Shown here one piece after another: positions 32,473 through 41,542 of a DNA stretch of 64,000 nucleotides (positions within the stretch are counted from its first letter, which is position 1; every line of letters begins with the position of its first letter). Source of the DNA: an uncultured Ruminococcus sp. (GTDB taxonomy: Bacteria > Bacillota > Clostridia > Oscillospirales > Ruminococcaceae); the NCBI GenBank assembly GCA_900543145.1, contig UQPZ01000001.1, forward strand, positions 248,001 through 312,000. The letters run 5' to 3'. The notes under the pieces were generated by a model. That model ran no database searches and was not told where the DNA came from. It was given only the letters and a program-made list of their open reading frames with translations. The translations under genes were made by a program, and so were the position numbers.

Positions 32473-34500
32473 CTATACGATTCTTTTAAACTGCTTTTCA
32501 ATATCCTTTTTTGAAAGCTTTATCATTACCGGTCTGCCATGAGGACAGTATTTAATATCATCACGTCCGTATATGGAATTTACCAAAGCCTGCAGTTCAA
32601 CAGCGCTGGATTCGTCATTTGCTTTAATAGCGGCTTTGCAGGCAATCGAATGATAAAGCTCATCAAAAATTTGAAGCTGCGGATCAAGCTTATAAGCAAG
32701 AAAGTTCTTAGCAAGCTCGCAAATCAGTTCAGTTGGATTTTCATCACCAAGAATGATCGGAACTCCTTTTACTGCTACAGTCGGGGCAAGGTCCGGCTCA
32801 ATGTCAAAGCCAAGCTTTGCAGTTTTTTCTATATTTGCAGATAATGCGTCATACTCATCATAAGAAAGCAGTACCATTATAGGTTCCAGATACATCTGAA
32901 TATCAAGCTCATTAGCGTCATTTTTTATTTTTTCAAAAATATATCGTTCATGTGCGGCATGCTTGTCTACCAGCAGCATTTCATTTCCTGCCTGAGCTAC
33001 AATGTACGTTTTGAAAAGCTCGCCGATAACAACAGGCTTTACTTCCTCTTCTGTGCTGTCTTCGCATATCTCCGAATTGACGCTGCTCTTTTTTTCAAGG
33101 TCATCTTTGGTTATGTATTTAAATTCAGCAGTTTCTTCCGCAAAACTATTATCAGAAGCATATTCGGCTACTCCGTAATCGTTATTGTTCATATCAGATC
33201 CGATTTCAGCACAGGCGGATACCGAATCTGAAAATTCCCTGTCAGATTCAAGCGACGATAAAAATAAATCATTGTCTGTATTTTTATCCGACTTGACAGG
33301 TAAATTGTCTGCCGGGGGAACGACCGTAACAGGTTTATTTATGTTTTCCGGCTCAATAGTTTCTTTTTTACTGTTATCAGAGCTGATCGGAGATGAAGTT
33401 TTCTTTGGAGCGGAAAATTTAAGCTGAATCCCCTGCGGCTTCTCAGGCGGCTGATACAATTCACTGTCGGTATAACGACGCTTGTTATCAAGCTCCATTT
33501 TCATAGGCTTATCCTGCTTCATCAGTGAATCCTTTACCGCAAAGAAAATTGCCTCATGTATCAGCTTTTCATCAGAAAAACGGACTTCAATTTTTGCAGG
33601 ATGTACGTTTACGTCAATAATACCGGGCGACAGTTCAATGCATAAAACGCAGGCAGGAAACTTACCCGTCATAATACTGTTTCTGTAGGCCTCTTCAAGC
33701 GCCTGGCAGCAGGCTTTTGATTTTACATATCTTCCGTTTACAAAAAAGTTTTGAAACCTTCTGTTTGATTTTGAATATAAGGGTTTTACGGTATATCCAT
33801 ATACATGAATCCCGTTCCAGCTGTAATCGACCGGAATAAGCGAAGACGCAAATTCTCTGCCGAAAACCGAATATACACTTGAATACAGCCTTCCGTCGCC
33901 TGCTGTAAGAAGTTCGGTCTTATTATCTCTTATGAATTTAAAGGAAATTTCAGGATGAGATAAAGCTAGTTTTGTAACGTAATCTGCGGCATAATTGCCT
34001 TCCGAAGTATCCTTCTTCAAAAATTTCAGCCTAGCAGGAACATTATAAAAAATGTCCCTTACTACAAAAGTAGTTCCGTCAGGACATCCTGATTTTTCAT
34101 TAAGCTTTTCTTCTCCGCCTTCTATTACATAATGGCAGCCGTATTCCTCGCTTATCGGTTTTGTAAGCACGTCAACTTTTGATACTGCGCTTATTGAAGC
34201 AAGCGCCTCGCCTCTGAAACCAAGAGTCATAATACTGTTAAGATCGCTTTTGGTCGATATTTTGCTGGTTGCGTGTCTTAAAAAAGCCTTTGCTATATCT
34301 GCTTCATAGATCCCGGCTCCGTTGTCGGTTACCCTTATATAGGTACGCCCTCCGTTTTTGATTTCAACAGTTATGACGTTCGCATTTGCGTCAATCGAGT
34401 TTTCCAGAAGCTCTTTGATTATAGAAGCAGGCCGGTCAATGACTTCTCCCGCCGCAATAAGCTCGGAAACCTCTTTGCTCAATACTTTTATTTCAGACAT
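32473..34500 (-). CDS. mutL: DNA mismatch repair protein MutL
   Basis: This 675-residue mismatch-repair ATPase has an endonuclease C-terminus. GHKL motifs are visible: ELLENSIDANA, DNGAGI and RGEALASISAVS. A transducer domain follows (NVHPAKIEVRF). A low-complexity, acidic linker spans about residues 340-480. The C-terminal domain has the metal motif DKHAAHERYIFE (DQHAx2Ex4E type), ACKAAIKAND and CPHGRP. MutL here is therefore the nicking type found in bacteria without MutH. It lies between the nitroreductase gene and miaA. Confidence 0.96.
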   Translation of the reverse strand: MSEIKVLSKEVSELIAAGEVIDRPASIIKELLENSIDANANVITVEIKNGGRTYIRVTDNGAGIYEADIAKAFLRHATSKISTKSDLNSIMTLGFRGEALASISAVSKVDVLTKPISEEYGCHYVIEGGEEKLNEKSGCPDGTTFVVRDIFYNVPARLKFLKKDTSEGNYAADYVTKLALSHPEISFKFIRDNKTELLTAGDGRLYSSVYSVFGREFASSLIPVDYSWNGIHVYGYTVKPLYSKSNRRFQNFFVNGRYVKSKACCQALEEAYRNSIMTGKFPACVLCIELSPGIIDVNVHPAKIEVRFSDEKLIHEAIFFAVKDSLMKQDKPMKMELDNKRRYTDSELYQPPEKPQGIQLKFSAPKKTSSPISSDNSKKETIEPENINKPVTVVPPADNLPVKSDKNTDNDLFLSSLESDREFSDSVSACAEIGSDMNNNDYGVAEYASDNSFAEETAEFKYITKDDLEKKSSVNSEICEDSTEEEVKPVVIGELFKTYIVAQAGNEMLLVDKHAAHERYIFEKIKNDANELDIQMYLEPIMVLLSYDEYDALSANIEKTAKLGFDIEPDLAPTVAVKGVPIILGDENPTELICELAKNFLAYKLDPQLQIFDELYHSIACKAAIKANDESSAVELQALVNSIYGRDDIKYCPHGRPVMIKLSKKDIEKQFKRIV

Positions 34501-34538
34501 ATCAATCCCTTTTCTATTGACTGCGTTTTAAATAATTG

Positions 34539-35129
34539 TTATATACGCCGCTCAAAAATATCGTTAATCTTAAGCCTTGGACGCGGCTGCGGACTTTCAT
34601 CTGCATATCCTGCTGCCAGAGCGGCAAATAGGCTTTTATCGGTTTGAAGCCACTCACATAGCTCGTAATATGCAAAATATGTGTTACATATCCAAAGACT
34701 TCCCAAACCCAGATCATCAGCAGCTAAAGACATATTTTCTATTGCCGCTCCGATAGACTGGGCGTTGCATATCTCATATACTCTTTCTTCGGGAGTCAAA
34801 GTTTTATCTATACAGCTTCCGAAACGGTTTATTATAAAAATGATCAAAGGTGCTTGCTGCATGATCTTGAAAGTGTTTTCTGCGTCGCTGAAATTATTTG
34901 TACTGTCTGGCAGCAAAGGCTTTTCTTTTTCCCTTTCAAGTCCCTTTTCCATAGCTTTCAGCATATCAGCTTTTGAATCGCCTGTAACAGCTACAAACTT
35001 CCACGGCTGTCTGTTTTTTGCCGACGGAGCCAAAGTACCTGCTTTGATAATTTCCATAATAATTTTTTCAGGCACTTCATCAGGTTTATACCTGCGGATG
35101 CTTCTCCTGCTGTAAATAGAATTGATCAT
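34539..35129 (-). CDS. Nitroreductase-family FMN protein
   Basis: This 196-residue protein belongs to the nitroreductase superfamily. FMN-contact segments are SRRSIRRYKPDEV at the N-terminus and TLAPSAKNRQPWKFVAV, then SIGAAIENMSLAADDLGLGSLWI and the C-terminal PRPRLKINDIF. The ATG at 35129 has AAGGA in front. A longer frame beginning inside mutS is rejected. The physiological substrate is unknown. It is inserted between mutS and mutL, which are otherwise often adjacent. Confidence 0.88.
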   Translation of the reverse strand: MINSIYSRRSIRRYKPDEVPEKIIMEIIKAGTLAPSAKNRQPWKFVAVTGDSKADMLKAMEKGLEREKEKPLLPDSTNNFSDAENTFKIMQQAPLIIFIINRFGSCIDKTLTPEERVYEICNAQSIGAAIENMSLAADDLGLGSLWICNTYFAYYELCEWLQTDKSLFAALAAGYADESPQPRPRLKINDIFERRI

Positions 35130-35151
35130 TGCTATCCTTCCTATATAAAAA

Positions 35152-37767
35152 TTATACGTACCTAAGCAAATCCCTGAGAAATTCCCTAAGCTCTCCGTCA
35201 TTTAATTCATCTATATTGGTCTTTCTCAGCTTATCTGTAACAATACTGTCACTTATTTTGTCAAACGAAATCTGATCTGAGACTGCCTGACCAACTGCAA
35301 GCCTTGCCTTTCGGTTCTCCGCTTCAAGCTCATCAAGCAGTGTTTTTGCGCGGTCGATTATTTTATTAGGCAGACCCGCGAGCTTTGCTACTTCGATTCC
35401 ATAGCTTTCGTCTGCTCCTCCCTGAACTATCTTCCTGAGAAATTTAATGCTGTCACCCTTTCGCTTTACCGCAACAGAAAAATTCTTTACACCGTCAAGC
35501 TCGTTTTCAAGACTTATAAGCTCATGATAATGAGTAGCGAAAAGAGTTTTGCAGCCAAGGGATTTGGACGCGGTAATATATTCAAGAACCGACTTGGCAA
35601 TACTTATCCCGTCAAACGTAGAGGTACCGCGTCCTACCTCGTCGAGAATTACAAGGCTGTTTTTAGTTGCGTGTCTGACGATCTCGGCAACCTCGCTCAT
35701 TTCAACCATAAATGTGGACTGACCGGCAGTAAGATCGTCGGAAGCGCCTATCCTTGTGAATATCTGATCCACAACGGAGATTTTTGCATATTCAGCAGGA
35801 ACAAAACTGCCTATCTGAGCCATAAGCGTTATCAGAGCAACCTGTCTCATATAAGTGGATTTTCCCGACATATTCGGGCCCGTAATAACCGCCGTACGAT
35901 TACTGGTAAGATCAAGATATGTATCGTTGGGAACAAACACTTCATCCTTCTGCATAAGCTCTACAACAGGATGTCTTCCGTTCTTTATATCAATTACTCC
36001 GTCAATAGCTATTTCAGGCTTAGTATAGTTATTGTTTGCAGCCGCAGCGGCATAGGAGCAGAGAACATCAACCGAAGCAACTGCAGACGCAGTTTCCTGG
36101 ACAAGTCTTAATTGAGTAGCGATAAACTCCCTAAGCTCTGTAAAAATCTCCTGCTCAAGGCTTATTACCTTATCGTTTGCTCCGAGGATCGTGTTTTCGG
36201 CATTCTTCAGCTCTTCAGTTATAAATCTTTCACAGTTGGCAAGAGTTTGCTTTCTTATGTAGCTTTCGGGAATAAGGTCATAATAAGATTTTGTGACTTC
36301 AATATAATATCCGAACACCCGATTATAGCCTATCTTAAGATTCTTAATACCGGTTTTTTCACGTTCGCGGGCAGCTATATTTTCAATAATATCTTTACCG
36401 CCGGAAATAATATCTCTAAGCTCATCAAGACGCTCGTTAAATCCGTCTCTGATGACCCCTCCGTCTTTGACGTTGACAGGAGGCTCGTCCACAACGGCAT
36501 TTTCAATGAGGTTTGAAACGGCTTCAAGCGTAGATATCTGAGAGTTCAGTGAAACCAGCAGCTTTGAAGAAAAACCGTCTAAAAGATATTTAAGTCCCGG
36601 AAGCTTCAGTGCGGTTACAGAAAGAGATTTAAGATCCCTGGGGCTTGCGGTTTTATACATTACCCTGGTCATAAGACGTTCAAGGTCGTAGACTCCGGAA
36701 AGCAGCTCTGTTATTTCACTTAGCTCAACCGGAGAATTATAAAGCTCTTCAACAGCGTTAAGTCTTTCGATTATTTTTGCAGGATTAATAAGCGGCTGCT
36801 CAAGGTATGACTTCAGCATACGCTTTCCCATAGAGGTTTTTGTATTATCCAACACCCAGAGAAGAGAGCCTTTCTTTTCCTTGTTTCTCAGGGTTTCGGT
36901 AAGTTCAAGATTCCTTCTTGCAGTAAATCCTATCGTCATAATAGGATCCTTATCATGACGGATTATCTGAGAAAACCGTCCGACAAGAGCCTTCTGTGTT
37001 TCATGTATATAGCCGAAAAGACCGCATACAGCAAAAGCCGCAGCCGAATCCCCGTCTATACCGAGAACTTCAAAACTGTCGGCTGAAAACTGCTTGAGAA
37101 CTTCGTCGGTATGAAGCATAGGAGAAAACTGATTTTCGTCCAGAAGCTGAACAGCTGCGCTGAGACGTGTCCGTATAAAATCGCCGATATCCTTAAACGT
37201 AAGAAAAGCGTCGTTTATCAGGATCTCAACAGGAGAAAAGCGTGAAAGCTCGTTTACAGCGTCGTTTGCCATGTCCTTACCTGAAAACTCAAACAAGTGC
37301 ACCTCGCCGGTGGAAATATCGGCAAGGCACATAGAACACTCCTTGGATCTTACATAGAAGGAGCATATATAATTGTTTGAGGTCTCGTCAAGCATACTGC
37401 TCTCAATAAGCGTTCCGGGAGTTACTACTCTTATTACCTCTCTCGGAACAAGACCCTTGCAGGTAGCAGGATCGGCTGTCTGCTCACAGATAGCGACCAT
37501 ATAGCCTTTCTCAACCAGCTTCTTTAAATAAAGATCGCAGGCATGATACGGAACGCCGCACATAGGCGCACGTTCTTCAAGTCCGCAGTCGCGTCCGGTC
37601 AGAGTAAGCTCAAGTTCTCTGGACGCAATAATAGCGTCGTCGAAAAACATTTCATAAAAATCTCCCAGACGGTAAAACAAAATATGCTTCTTATATTTCA
37701 TTTTAGTTTCAAAATACTGCCTCATCATAGGAGAAATCTTTGAAACGTCTACGTCTTTTAAAAGCAC
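35152..37767 (-). CDS. mutS: DNA mismatch repair protein MutS
   Basis: This 871-residue mismatch sensor has the mismatch-reading motif GDFYEMFFDDA at about 32-42. Connector, lever and clamp domains follow. The ATPase has the P-loop ITGPNMSGKSTYMRQ, Walker B LVILDEVGRGTSTFDG and the family segment FATHYHELI. The start codon is GTG at 37767 with AAGGAG about 10 bases upstream. It is co-transcribed with miaB and the YlbF gene upstream. Confidence 0.97.
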   Translation of the reverse strand: MLLKDVDVSKISPMMRQYFETKMKYKKHILFYRLGDFYEMFFDDAIIASRELELTLTGRDCGLEERAPMCGVPYHACDLYLKKLVEKGYMVAICEQTADPATCKGLVPREVIRVVTPGTLIESSMLDETSNNYICSFYVRSKECSMCLADISTGEVHLFEFSGKDMANDAVNELSRFSPVEILINDAFLTFKDIGDFIRTRLSAAVQLLDENQFSPMLHTDEVLKQFSADSFEVLGIDGDSAAAFAVCGLFGYIHETQKALVGRFSQIIRHDKDPIMTIGFTARRNLELTETLRNKEKKGSLLWVLDNTKTSMGKRMLKSYLEQPLINPAKIIERLNAVEELYNSPVELSEITELLSGVYDLERLMTRVMYKTASPRDLKSLSVTALKLPGLKYLLDGFSSKLLVSLNSQISTLEAVSNLIENAVVDEPPVNVKDGGVIRDGFNERLDELRDIISGGKDIIENIAAREREKTGIKNLKIGYNRVFGYYIEVTKSYYDLIPESYIRKQTLANCERFITEELKNAENTILGANDKVISLEQEIFTELREFIATQLRLVQETASAVASVDVLCSYAAAAANNNYTKPEIAIDGVIDIKNGRHPVVELMQKDEVFVPNDTYLDLTSNRTAVITGPNMSGKSTYMRQVALITLMAQIGSFVPAEYAKISVVDQIFTRIGASDDLTAGQSTFMVEMSEVAEIVRHATKNSLVILDEVGRGTSTFDGISIAKSVLEYITASKSLGCKTLFATHYHELISLENELDGVKNFSVAVKRKGDSIKFLRKIVQGGADESYGIEVAKLAGLPNKIIDRAKTLLDELEAENRKARLAVGQAVSDQISFDKISDSIVTDKLRKTNIDELNDGELREFLRDLLRYV

Positions 37768-37800
37768 CTAAGCTCACTCCTTATCTTTACGTTTTTGCTC

Positions 37801-38211
37801 TTAATGACATCCTCCGCAGGTAGAACAGCTTCCGCCGCAGCTATGAGGAGGTTCTTCTGGACAGGTCATAGGATCCTCACCGTTTGCTGCCATGGAAATA
37901 ATATAATTAACCGATGAAAGCAAAGCGTCAAGCTCGTCCTTAGCGTCGTTGTATGCGATCATAACAGGCATTGCCATGATCTCATCATACAGCGCTTTGA
38001 TATCGTTATCCAAGGACGTCATTTTTTCAGCGTCCTTATCAGGCTTCTGCATCTCCTGATTGAGCTGCATTCTCAGCATATTAAATTCGCCTATCTTGTT
38101 CTGGATAACAGTATCGTTATCGTTGGCCTTTGAAGCCTCGTTAAACTTCTTATATCTTTCGTCCTCCTGAAGCGCAGCTCCCAGCGCTCTTGCCGTTTCA
38201 ATTACGTTCAT
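37801..38211 (-). CDS. YlbF/YmcA-family protein with a Cys-rich tail
   Basis: This 136-residue helical protein is of the YlbF/YmcA (RicF/RicA) family. In Bacillus, RicA, RicF and RicT form a complex with iron-sulfur clusters that works with RNase Y in mRNA maturation and affects sporulation and biofilm decisions. The helical core is ARALGAALQEDERYKKFNEA with FNMLRMQLNQEMQKP. The last 20 residues hold five cysteines (117, 125, 129, 132, 135) in a CGGSCSTCGGC arrangement ending in His. In Bacillus ymcA lies next to miaB (ymcB), as here. The tail suggests a metal or Fe-S site. Confidence 0.85.
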   Translation of the reverse strand: MNVIETARALGAALQEDERYKKFNEASKANDNDTVIQNKIGEFNMLRMQLNQEMQKPDKDAEKMTSLDNDIKALYDEIMAMPVMIAYNDAKDELDALLSSVNYIISMAANGEDPMTCPEEPPHSCGGSCSTCGGCH

Positions 38212-38237
38212 AATAAAACTCCTTTTAAAATATTTAT

Positions 38238-39635
38238 TTATTCAAATACAAGCTCGCCCTCCAAAGCCCAGTTCATAGCCTTTGTTATTCTTACTTGAAT
38301 GAATTTTCCTATAAGCTCACTGCTGCCTTTAAATTCTACTATAATATTCTCGTCGCTTTTGCCGGTAAGATAACCTTCCCCTGTTCTTCCCTCACCCTCG
38401 GCAAGCACGGTTACTGTCCTGCCGACAAATCTGGACAGCCATTCGGAGCTTATTTCCCTTTGTTCAAGAAGAAGCTCTCTCAGCCAAAGTCCTTTTTGCT
38501 TATCGGAGATATTATCCTCCATTTCAGAGGCTTTGGTCCCTGAGCGCCTTGAATATACAAATGAATAGATATTATCATATTTCACCTGTCTTATTATATT
38601 CTTGGTTTCGCAGAATTCATCGTAGCTCTCTCCGGGAAAGCCTACAATTATATCGGTAGTAAACGAGAACTCCGGAGACTTACTTCTTGCGTAGCCGATT
38701 ATCTTCATATAATCCGAAACCGTATATCTGCGGTTCATAAGCTTAAGGATCCTGTCAGAACCCGCCTGAAGAGGAAGATGAAGATGCTTGCAGACCTTAT
38801 CACATTCAAGGATAGTGTCTATAAGCTCGTTTGTTGCATCCTTAGGATGAGAACTCATAAAACGTATCCTGAAATCACCTTTAACAGAATTTATTTTTCT
38901 GAGCAGCTGAGAAAAACCATAGCTGTACGAATTAACATTCTGACCTAGGAGAGTTATTTCTTTGTAGCCTTCCTGCACAAGACTTTCAATTTCAGATACA
39001 ACCGCTTCCGGATTTCTGCTTCTTTCCCGTCCTCTGACATATGGGACTATGCAGTAGGTGCAAAAGTTATTGCAGCCGTACATTATAGGAACAAAAGCCC
39101 TGATTTTATCATCTCTCAGCTGAATAAAATCCTCATCTATATCAGTATGGTTTTCTGAAAGGTTGAATATTCGTCTGTGAGAGCTGATTACTTCATAAAG
39201 CATTTTATATAAATCGTTGTATGCGAAAGTTCCAAAAACCAGATCAACCTGTTTATAGGTATTCCTGATCTTATCAGCTATATGCTGCTGCTGAGCCATA
39301 CAGCCGCAGACACCTATAATCAGCTCAGGATTTTCTTCCTTTAAATGCTTTAAATCGCCGAGGTTTCCGAAAACTCTGTCCTCTGCATTTTCACGTACGG
39401 CGCAGGTATTGTAGATAATAAGCTGAGCTTCCTTCGGCGAGTCGGTAAATTCATAGCCGATCTGAGAAAGCTTTCCTTTAAGCTTTTCACCGTCGCTTAC
39501 ATTCTGCTGACAGCCGTAGGAATGTATCAGAGCCAATGGATAATGGCCGCTGCGCAGTTTATATTGTTCTAAAATATCCAGAAGTGATTTTTTTATTTCG
39601 GCAGCATTATACACGGATTTTTCCGAAGCGTTCAT
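38238..39635 (-). CDS. miaB: tRNA-2-methylthio-N6-dimethylallyladenosine synthase MiaB
   Basis: This 465-residue radical-SAM methylthiotransferase acts on the product of MiaA at tRNA A37. The N-terminal cluster cysteines are in SYGCQQNVSDGE, NTCAVRENAEDRVFGN and GVCGCMAQQ. The radical-SAM motif CNNFCTYCIVPYVRGRERSR is in the middle, and a TRAM domain is at the end (VTVLAEGEGRTGEGYLTGKS). The ATG at 39635 has GAGG 7 bases upstream. An ATG four codons earlier has none. It is the first gene of the operon behind a consensus promoter. Confidence 0.96.
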   Translation of the reverse strand: MNASEKSVYNAAEIKKSLLDILEQYKLRSGHYPLALIHSYGCQQNVSDGEKLKGKLSQIGYEFTDSPKEAQLIIYNTCAVRENAEDRVFGNLGDLKHLKEENPELIIGVCGCMAQQQHIADKIRNTYKQVDLVFGTFAYNDLYKMLYEVISSHRRIFNLSENHTDIDEDFIQLRDDKIRAFVPIMYGCNNFCTYCIVPYVRGRERSRNPEAVVSEIESLVQEGYKEITLLGQNVNSYSYGFSQLLRKINSVKGDFRIRFMSSHPKDATNELIDTILECDKVCKHLHLPLQAGSDRILKLMNRRYTVSDYMKIIGYARSKSPEFSFTTDIIVGFPGESYDEFCETKNIIRQVKYDNIYSFVYSRRSGTKASEMEDNISDKQKGLWLRELLLEQREISSEWLSRFVGRTVTVLAEGEGRTGEGYLTGKSDENIIVEFKGSSELIGKFIQVRITKAMNWALEGELVFE

Positions 39636-39703
39636 CAAAGCCCTCATTTCAGCAGTAATTCAATATATAGTATGCATTACGGCACAGCTATACATTCTAT
39701 ATA

Positions 39704-39732
39704 ATTATAACTTCTTTTTTTGCTTTTGTCAA
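39704..39732 (-). promoter_or_regulatory. Consensus sigma-A promoter for the miaB-ylbF-mutS operon
   Basis: On the minus strand a perfect TTGACA, 17 bases and a perfect TATAAT. The -10 lies about 70 bases before the miaB start, leaving a 60-base leader in which I see no strong structure. Confidence 0.9.
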
Positions 39733-39772
39733 CATTATAAAGAACATTAATTTTACTTTAAATACATCTATG

Positions 39773-39807
39773 CAAAAAATCCTTGCAGCTGAAATGACTG
39801 CAAGGAT
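39773..39807 (-). terminator. Terminator of the gtrA-FAD-GT unit
   Basis: A perfect 10-bp stem ATCCTTGCAG/CTGCAAGGAT with a 9-base loop is followed on the minus strand by TTTTT. It lies 15 bases past the stop of the membrane glycosyltransferase gene. Confidence 0.9.
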
Positions 39808-39821
39808 CGTCAGTTATTATC

Positions 39822-41531
39822 TTAACCTGCGCATATGAAATAATAAGTTAAACAAGACAGCGTTACAAATGCAATCGAAACGGCAGATACACATTTTGAA
39901 GCCGCTCCAAGGATCTTATTACCAGGCTGGTCACAGCTTTCTTTAAGCAGTATTCCTATATATACGCAGCCGATCATGACTGTAGGTATTATATATCTGA
40001 AATTCTGAGTACAGGTATGGGGATACCGATAGCAGAAGTTATAGAAATTAAACATCATAACAATATAAAATATAAGAAAGAAAGCCTTAATATCCCATTT
40101 TAATACTGCACTTTTTCTGCATGTGTATACTATCATCAGTATAAACGACGCAGATGCCAGGATCGTACCTATCCAAAAGAAGATATTGGGGATAAATAAC
40201 AACCCGCTGTTGAAGCTTGATTCACTGATACCCTCACCGAACAGAGAGTTTTTAAGGAAAGCTATAGTCGGATTGTACTCGTTATAAGAACCCTGTGACT
40301 GCCACTGTTCAAAAACGTTTTTAAACTGCACAGGCGAAAAATCTGTAAGGCGTTTGAAAAACGGTATAGCTCCGATATACTGAGATGAATTTGATCCAAG
40401 CTCCGGCACATAGGTAATCGGCACTTTGAATCTGATATAGTTCCTTATCCCCCACCATAATCCCAGAGGACAGCATACAGCTCCGAAAACAGCATATTGA
40501 GCTATAAGGTTTTTTATCCTGTTTCTATTTCTAAAAAGCGCCGCAAGGAAAACAAATGCTATTGCCGGAGCAACCAGTGCTGCGGAAAGCTTTGTCATCA
40601 TTCCCAATCCGACCGAAAGGGCAATTTTCAGAATATTCCGAATTTCAGGTGCTTCACGCCATTTCAGAGTATTAAGAACAGCAGACAGAATAAAAAGCAC
40701 TGAAAGCATATCATTATTGATACTTCCCGACATAAGGATATAAGAAGGATGAAATGCGAAAACGGCTAAAGGTATATAAAGCGCCGCTCCTTTAAATTTA
40801 AAGTGACGTAGGATCTTATAAACTAAGATCACACAGGCAGTAGAATAGAAAAGCGTCAGCATCTGGAGGGATTCTCTTGCAAAATTATGATCCACTCCGC
40901 AGCAGTTCTGCAAAAAGTTTATCCATGCTGCACTTATGGAATGGTGCAGAGGCGGATGATAAAACTGCCATACGTCACGCACATCAAAATCCGGAAGCTT
41001 ACGGTTGTCCAGAAAATACTCGATATATGCAGCGTGACCGATACTGCCTCCGAACTTATGAACATCGTTCTGACGCGTATAGCAGGACGTTACAAGAACA
41101 TAGAAAAACTTGAGCATAAAGCTCCCTGAAATTATATAAAAGCAATTGAGCTTTTCAATTCCATTTTTACCGACCTGAACAAACATTTTAAACAGAATAA
41201 GAATTACTGCTCCTGAAATAAAAATCCAGACCGCCTTCGATTCCTGCCTGCCGAAATATTCAGTTAAAGTTATATCCAAAAGTATCAGGCCCGATGCAAA
41301 AAGCAAAGCCGCAGACTTGTTCAGCTTTCCTGATGTATAAAGACGGTAGATCGCAAACAGTATAAAAGCCGCAAACAATACGCTCGCTAAAAATACGGAA
41401 CCACCGGTAATATTAGACTCAGCACCGAAGCAGAAAGGCGTAAGAAGCATACAAATAAAAAACGAAAATAAAAACGGGTGCGCTCCTATACATTCATAGA
41501 TCTTATTGAGTTTATTGATCTTAATAGTCAT
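39822..41531 (-). CDS. GT-C fold (GT39/PMT-like) membrane glycosyltransferase
   Basis: This 569-residue protein has about 11-13 hydrophobic segments, the layout of polyprenyl-phosphate-sugar-dependent glycosyltransferases (GT39, ArnT and relatives). The first large outer loop holds an acidic site (RQNDVHKFGG, about residues 152-161), then DVRDVWQFYHPPLHHSISAAW. The YHPPL-type sequence is common in this clan. SGSINNDMLSVL is a further typical segment. It ends a three-gene operon with GtrA and an FAD enzyme. Its sugar donor and acceptor are unknown. No GT2 enzyme to load a lipid carrier is in the window. Confidence 0.82.
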   Translation of the reverse strand: MTIKINKLNKIYECIGAHPFLFSFFICMLLTPFCFGAESNITGGSVFLASVLFAAFILFAIYRLYTSGKLNKSAALLFASGLILLDITLTEYFGRQESKAVWIFISGAVILILFKMFVQVGKNGIEKLNCFYIISGSFMLKFFYVLVTSCYTRQNDVHKFGGSIGHAAYIEYFLDNRKLPDFDVRDVWQFYHPPLHHSISAAWINFLQNCCGVDHNFARESLQMLTLFYSTACVILVYKILRHFKFKGAALYIPLAVFAFHPSYILMSGSINNDMLSVLFILSAVLNTLKWREAPEIRNILKIALSVGLGMMTKLSAALVAPAIAFVFLAALFRNRNRIKNLIAQYAVFGAVCCPLGLWWGIRNYIRFKVPITYVPELGSNSSQYIGAIPFFKRLTDFSPVQFKNVFEQWQSQGSYNEYNPTIAFLKNSLFGEGISESSFNSGLLFIPNIFFWIGTILASASFILMIVYTCRKSAVLKWDIKAFFLIFYIVMMFNFYNFCYRYPHTCTQNFRYIIPTVMIGCVYIGILLKESCDQPGNKILGAASKCVSAVSIAFVTLSCLTYYFICAG

Positions 41532-41542
41532 AAAACAGCCGC

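Noticed and set aside
35524..36111. 195-codon open frame on the plus strand opposite mutS
   Set aside because: No ribosome site or family motif; it is the shadow of the mutS reading frame.
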